Positions 44,999-46,705 of a stretch of DNA of 46,705 nucleotides are shown in pieces. The notes beneath the pieces are model-generated. The model saw only the letters and a program-made list of their open reading frames with translations. It did not search any database and was not told the origin of the DNA. The translations under genes were made by a program, and so were the position numbers. Each line of letters begins with the position of its first letter. The stretch's first letter is position 1. Origin of the DNA: Thioalkalivibrio nitratireducens (GTDB taxonomy: Bacteria; Pseudomonadota; Gammaproteobacteria; Ectothiorhodospirales; Ectothiorhodospiraceae); assembly GCA_011390385.1 (NCBI GenBank), contig JAABSN010000005.1, positions 1 to 46,705 on the forward strand. The letters are read 5' to 3'.

Positions 44999-45657
44999 TG
45001 CAGCGCTGCCCGGAACCCGAGCTGATGCTCGATGAAGACCAGGCCCGCGCCTATGCCGAGGCCGACTTCAGCGAACCGCACGAGCATTTCGTGGACCTGT
45101 TCGCGCAACGCTTTCCCGAGCCGGTCGATGGACTCGTGCTGGACCTCGGCTGTGGCCCCGGGGATGTCAGTCTCCGGTTCGCCGCCCGCTATCCGCTGTG
45201 CATGGTCGAGGGTATCGACGGTGCGCCGGCGATGCTGGCGGCCGGGCAGGATCTGTGCCGACAGCATCCGGCCGGACCGAGGGTGACCCTGTTGCCGGGC
45301 CGGCTGCCGGAGGCCCGCGGACCCGGCGCACCTTATGCGACCATCATCTCCAACAGCCTGCTGCATCACCTGCACGCACCGGATGTGTTGTGGACCACGA
45401 TCCTGCGCGATGGGGCACCGGGCGCGCGCGTCTTCGTGATGGACCTCTGCCGGCCGGATTCGACGGAACAGGTCGATGCGCTGGTGGCCCAGCATGCCGC
45501 TGATGCCGCTGACGTGTTGCGCCGGGATTTCCGAAACTCGCTGCACGCCGCGTTCACGCCTGCGGAAGTGCGCGGGCAGTTGCGCCAGGCCGGACTTGGC
45601 GGATTTGATGTCGAACAGGTCAGTGACCGCCATCTCGTGGTTTGGGGGCGGCTTTGA
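44998..45657 (+). CDS. Class I SAM-dependent methyltransferase
   Basis: A 219-residue Rossmann-fold methyltransferase with motif [18 protein letters not shown], acidic motif II ([16 protein letters not shown]), motif IV-like [19 protein letters not shown] and [13 protein letters not shown]. The substrate is not evident; it does not match the common ubiquinone or tRNA enzymes well enough to name. GGAGG is 7 bases before ATG 44998, favouring it over ATG 44995, which would overlap the lysA stop by four bases (one more residue). Lies between lysA and dapF, 28 bp before dapF, so it is in the operon although unrelated to lysine synthesis at first sight. Confidence 0.85.
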   Translation: MQRCPEPELMLDEDQARAYAEADFSEPHEHFVDLFAQRFPEPVDGLVLDLGCGPGDVSLRFAARYPLCMVEGIDGAPAMLAAGQDLCRQHPAGPRVTLLPGRLPEARGPGAPYATIISNSLLHHLHAPDVLWTTILRDGAPGARVFVMDLCRPDSTEQVDALVAQHAADAADVLRRDFRNSLHAAFTPAEVRGQLRQAGLGGFDVEQVSDRHLVVWGRL

Positions 45658-45685
45658 TCCGTTGGTTAAAGGCGGTGACCCTGAG

Positions 45686-46522
45686 ATGAAGTTCGCATTC
45701 ACCAAGATGCATGGACTCGGCAACGATTTCGTCGTGATCGACGCTGTCCGCCAGGCAGTCACTCTGACGCGGGAAGACGTTCGCTTTCTCGCGGACCGTC
45801 ATTTCGGTGTCGGCTGCGATCAGGTGCTGCTGGTGGAACCGCCCGGAAACCCGGAGCAGGCGCTGTTTCGCTACCGGATCTTCAATGCCGACGGCGGCGA
45901 GGTCGAGCAGTGCGGTAATGGCGCACGCTGTTTCGCCGTCTTCGTGCGCGAGCAGGGTCTGACCGAGGCAACCACGATTCCCGTCGAGACACTGGCTGGG
46001 CCGATCGTGCTGCAGGTCGAGGCCGACGGACAGGTGCGGGTCGACATGGGCCGTCCGCGCTTTGGCCTCAGTGAGATTCCATTCCGGGCCGACCACGAGC
46101 GCGACCCGTATCTGCTGCACGTCGAGGGCGCCGATGTTGCCGTCGGTGTGGTCTCGATGGGCAATCCGCACGCGGTCCTGCTGGTCGACGACGTTGCTGT
46201 CGCCCCGGTGTCCCGCCTGGGGCCGGTTATCGAGACGCATCCGCGGTTTCCGGCTCGGGTCAATGTGGGTTTCGCCGCCGTGACCGGGCGCGACAGTATC
46301 GACCTGCGGGTTCACGAACGCGGGGCCGGCGAAACACTGGCGTGTGGCACCGGTGCCTGCGCGGCCATGGTAGTCGCGCGCCGTCGGGGGCTGGTGGATG
46401 CGCGGGCCAGGGTCAATCTGCCCGGCGGAAGCCTTGTGCTAAGCTGGTCTGGAAATGCTGAGGATCCGGTGCTGCTGACCGGTCCCGCCACCACGGTATT
46501 CCACGGTCGAATCGAGCGATGA
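45686..46522 (+). CDS. dapF: Diaminopimelate epimerase
   Basis: Epimerises LL- to meso-diaminopimelate, for both lysine and peptidoglycan, by a two-cysteine mechanism. The 278-residue protein starts [20 protein letters not shown]; catalytic Cys76 lies in [15 protein letters not shown] and Cys220 in [28 protein letters not shown] is also typical. GGTGA is spaced 7 bases before ATG 45686; the frame is open upstream into the methyltransferase gene but that part has no homology. Its stop overlaps the next gene (ATGA). Confidence 0.97.
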   Translation: MKFAFTKMHGLGNDFVVIDAVRQAVTLTREDVRFLADRHFGVGCDQVLLVEPPGNPEQALFRYRIFNADGGEVEQCGNGARCFAVFVREQGLTEATTIPVETLAGPIVLQVEADGQVRVDMGRPRFGLSEIPFRADHERDPYLLHVEGADVAVGVVSMGNPHAVLLVDDVAVAPVSRLGPVIETHPRFPARVNVGFAAVTGRDSIDLRVHERGAGETLACGTGACAAMVVARRRGLVDARARVNLPGGSLVLSWSGNAEDPVLLTGPATTVFHGRIER

Positions 46523-46705
46523 CAGCCAGCTCACCAAAACCCGAAGCGGGATTTCTTACCGATGCCGCGGTCGAGACCCATCTCCGCGAACATCCGGATT
46601 TCTTCGAACGTCATCTGGCCTTGCTGGATGTCCTGCGTTTGCCGCACCCGACTGGTGGCGCCATTTCATTGGTCGAGCGTCAGGTGATGCTGCTGCGGGA
46701 AAAGA
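46519..46705 (+). CDS. DUF484 family protein, N-terminal part (runs off window)
   Basis: The first 62 residues are seen. After a polar start, [20 protein letters not shown] and [24 protein letters not shown] are the opening of DUF484, a GAF-like domain family of unknown function that usually follows dapF and precedes xerC in Gammaproteobacteria. The start overlaps the dapF stop (ATGA). The rest lies outside the window. Confidence 0.88.
   Translation, partial: MTASSPKPEAGFLTDAAVETHLREHPDFFERHLALLDVLRLPHPTGGAISLVERQVMLLREK

Overview
This window looks like chromosomal DNA of a GC-rich, sulfur-oxidising gammaproteobacterium. An Ectothiorhodospiraceae/Thioalkalivibrio-like host is my inference, not something I could test. 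Supporting signs are soxYZ, the argH/hemC-hemD, his-tat and lysA-dapF-DUF484 gene orders typical of Gammaproteobacteria, a complete gspC-N type II secretion operon, and an RfaH-type regulator beside nucleotide-sugar genes. I saw no tRNA, rRNA, CRISPR array, transposase or prophage genes.

Layout. (1) 3-1600: the end of an archaic chaperone-usher pilus operon (usher fragment and a spore-coat-U type pilin). (2) 1825-6682: a tight three-gene unit, kaiC-kaiB and a PAS-PAS-GAF-(degenerate GGDEF)-EAL protein, joined by overlapping stop/start codons. This pairs a Kai-type ATPase module with probable cyclic-di-GMP degradation and is the most intriguing locus here. (3) 6899-11806: trmL and a class 1B dihydroorotate dehydrogenase gene whose start codons overlap head to head; hemC-hemD; divergent argH. 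(4) 12011-24575 (minus strand): gspC to gspN followed by two extra genes, a repeat-helix lipoprotein and a one-pass membrane protein. (5) 24831-27811: gpmI, a gene-poor stretch, a 56-residue divergent CsrA-like gene and a DUF3634-like gene. (6) 27958-34669: nucleotide-sugar genes (UDP-glucuronate epimerase, ugd, manB, manC) with rfaH among them, supplying GDP-mannose and UDP-uronic acids for a surface polysaccharide; no glycosyltransferases are in view.

(7) 34842-36300: a DUF302 protein with an AT-rich palindrome upstream, and a BPSS1780-like membrane protein. (8) 36410-41664 (minus strand): hisB-H-A-F-E running into tatA-B-C; hisI is absent from the run. (9) 41812-43321 (minus strand): an unrecognised protein, then soxY-soxZ with a clear terminator. 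SoxY carries a Tat signal, so the nearby Tat translocase would export it. (10) 43617-46705 (plus strand): an LptM-like lipoprotein, lysA, a methyltransferase, dapF and the start of a DUF484 gene, in one overlapping operon.

A roughly 110-bp repeat with inverted ends and two internal hairpins occurs four times (after argH, twice before manB, once before manC), always in the same orientation. Other intergenic structures include a CACGGA-rich inverted repeat between convergent pyrD and hemD, and a nested inverted repeat after manC. Functional assignments rest on motif recognition by eye; no database search was run.
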